Source: Clostridia bacterium
GTDB lineage: Bacteria; Bacillota; Clostridia; Oscillospirales; CAG-272
Assembly: GCA_017958705.1 (NCBI GenBank)
Contig: JAGDCE010000171.1
Location: forward strand, 1 to 5,572
Direction: 5' to 3'
Length of the DNA: 5,572 nt
Of this stretch, positions 5,137 to 5,572 are shown in pieces. The first letter of the stretch is position 1, and each line of letters opens with the position of its first letter. The translations under genes were made by a program, and so were the position numbers. The notes beneath the pieces were generated by a model, which did no database searches, was not told where the DNA came from, and saw only the letters and a list, made by a program, of their open reading frames with translations.

Positions 5137-5163
5137 ACGGCACCTCCCGTTTAGATTTGACGG
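5137..5163 (-). promoter_or_regulatory. Alternative pairings around the rpmG ribosome site
   Basis: The 9-nt sequence CCGTCAAAT (minus strand) occurs twice, at 5155-5163 and 5132-5140. The ACGG (5147-5150) between them can pair with either CCGU: upstream pairing leaves the ribosome site mostly open, while downstream pairing places GAGGUG in a 6-nt loop. The stems have only 4 bp, so this is a suggestion. Confidence 0.25.
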
Positions 5164-5234
5164 TATGTCTCTGAGATGGATCGGACATCCCGCCGAAGAT
5201 TGTACCTCCCTCGACGGCGGTTATTTTTCTGCAC
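5151..5234 (-). CDS. Possible 27-residue Arg-rich leader peptide
   Basis: A GTG at 5234 lies 10 nt after the first GGGAGGU of the leader and opens a 27-codon frame ending in TAA (5151-5153), immediately before the rpmG ribosome site. The peptide would be very basic: eight arginines, including RRR at residues 6-8. It is not in frame with rpmG and is unlike any family I recognise. The spacing is on the long side and a U-tract intervenes, so chance is quite possible. If real, its translation would disrupt the leader hairpins and act as a cis-regulatory uORF. Confidence 0.2.
   Translation of the reverse strand: MQKNNRRRGRYNLRRDVRSISETYRQI
5188..5218 (-). other. Leader hairpin enclosing a second GGGAGGU
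   Basis: On the minus strand CCGCCG (5218-5213) can pair with CGGCGG (5193-5188) across a 19-nt loop that contains GGGAGGU (5210-5204). No well-spaced start codon follows this ribosome-site-like sequence, so its role, if any, is structural or regulatory. Confidence 0.35.
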
Positions 5235-5235
5235 G

Positions 5236-5258
5236 AAAAAAGAACCTCCCGCAGAGGT
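5236..5258 (-). promoter_or_regulatory. Hairpin plus U-tract at the predicted mRNA 5' end
   Basis: ACCUCU (5258-5253) pairs with GGAGGU (5249-5244) around a GCG loop, giving six pairs including one U-G, followed by UCUUUUUU (5243-5236). It looks like a miniature terminator but starts at or within a few nucleotides of the predicted transcription start (about 5258). A 5' stabilising hairpin or a site of early pausing or slippage is therefore as likely as attenuation. Confidence 0.45.
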
Positions 5259-5264
5259 AGAGTC

Positions 5265-5340
5265 ATCATACCACAAAATCAGGTCGTTGTCAATAGTTTT
5301 TTTGAATTTTTTTGCCTGCAAAATACAAAATATGCAAAAA
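5265..5340 (-). promoter_or_regulatory. Strong sigma-A promoter of the rpmG-rplA operon with A/T-rich upstream region
   Basis: A consensus -35 TTGACA (5288-5293), a 17-bp spacer and TATGAT (5265-5270) preceded by TG (extended -10) are present. The region upstream on the minus strand (5294-5340) is rich in phased A- and T-runs, consistent with an UP element, as expected for a growth-rate-controlled ribosomal operon. The start is predicted near 5258. Confidence 0.93.
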
Positions 5341-5350
5341 ATCCGCGCTC

Positions 5351-5379
5351 GCGGTGTACTTCGTAAGGAAGTACACCGC
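5351..5379. repeat. 12-bp perfect hairpin at the inner edge of the right array
   Basis: GCGGTGTACTTC (5351-5362) pairs perfectly with GAAGTACACCGC (5368-5379) around a 5-nt loop. It sits between the promoter's A/T-rich region and the first linker of the array. No T-run follows on the plus strand, and on the minus strand the A/T tracts begin about 10 nt away, so a terminator for an incoming minus-strand transcript is possible but not clear. Confidence 0.75.
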
Positions 5380-5559
5380 AGCTAAATTCGCCTTGCGGCT
5401 AGCGAAATCGGGCTGCGACCAGCTAAATTTACTTCGCAAGCTAAATTCGGCTTTGCCGAGCTGAAAAAGGCGAATTTAATTTAGCTGTCCCTATGGGACA
5501 ATTTAGCTATCGAACGCAGTGAGATAATTTAGCTGCGAGCGACTGCGAGCAATTTAGCT
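5380..5559. repeat. Array of short hairpins with AGCTAAAT / ATTTAGC linkers
   Basis: This fills the gene-free right end. Three linkers read AGCTAAAT (5380-5387, 5421-5428, 5439-5446) and four read ATTTAGC (5479-5485, 5501-5507, 5527-5533, 5552-5558); the two forms are reverse complements. Clear stems are TTCGC/GCGAA (5387-5406), TCGGC/GCCGA (5447-5459), TGTCCC/GGGACA (5486-5500), TATC/GATA with an inner AC/GT (5508-5526), and TGC/GCA with an inner GC/GC (5534-5551). The last two contain a tandem G-A/G-A internal loop. Linker starts in the second half are 22, 26 and 25 nt apart. It probably continues past the window edge. No protein-coding gene is visible here. Confidence 0.8.
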
Positions 5560-5572
5560 GTTTTCAAAATCA

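Noticed and set aside
5081..5269. 62-codon minus-strand frame overlapping the 5' part of rpmG
   Set aside because: It begins inside the -10 box and overlaps rpmG out of frame; the only internal ATG has a ribosome-site-like motif 16 nt away, too distant.

Overview
The window looks like chromosomal DNA of a Gram-positive anaerobe of the Clostridia. The evidence is the gene order rpmG-secE-nusG-rplK-rplA, strong GGAGG ribosome binding sites, textbook sigma-A promoters with extended -10 elements, a zinc-ribbon L33, a short single-span SecE, and intergenic arrays of small hairpins of a kind I associate with uncultured gut Clostridia. The genus cannot be read from the sequence. All eight confident genes are on the minus strand, so transcription runs from high to low coordinates.

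Right to left: (1) 5380-5559 is an array of short stem-loops separated by the linker ATTTAGC or its reverse complement GCTAAAT, next to a perfect 12-bp hairpin (5351-5379). (2) 5265-5340 holds a near-consensus promoter (TTGACA, 17 bp, TATGAT) behind A/T tracts. It is followed by a leader of about 125 nt with three GGGAGGU motifs, a hairpin with a U-tract at the predicted RNA 5' end, and a possible 27-codon basic leader peptide. (3) 5133-2802 is the translation/secretion/transcription operon rpmG (L33), secE, nusG, rplK (L11), rplA (L1). A hairpin lies in the secE-nusG spacer and a likely L1 autoregulatory leader lies before rplK. It ends at a strong intrinsic terminator (2758-2788), so the usual neighbours rplJ-rplL do not follow. 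(4) A second strong promoter (2698-2726) drives a tightly coupled three-gene operon: a UPF0309-like SIS-domain protein, a BadF/BadG-type N-acetylglucosamine kinase-like sugar kinase, and a second, diverged SIS-domain paralogue. The genes overlap or nearly abut (TGATG; 14-nt gap), which suggests a small amino-sugar or phosphosugar module. (5) 1-200, downstream of that operon, has no classical terminator. It holds a second hairpin array with a different linker (ATTTCAC), a GC-rich dyad, and at the edge a candidate G-quadruplex that overlaps an inverted repeat.

The housekeeping genes are ordinary. The most unusual content is the pair of hairpin arrays: linkers of constant sequence and length, stems that all differ in sequence yet remain self-complementary, and, in the right array, linkers that switch orientation midway. 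The SIS-kinase-SIS cassette with two unequally degenerate SIS proteins is the second item worth attention.
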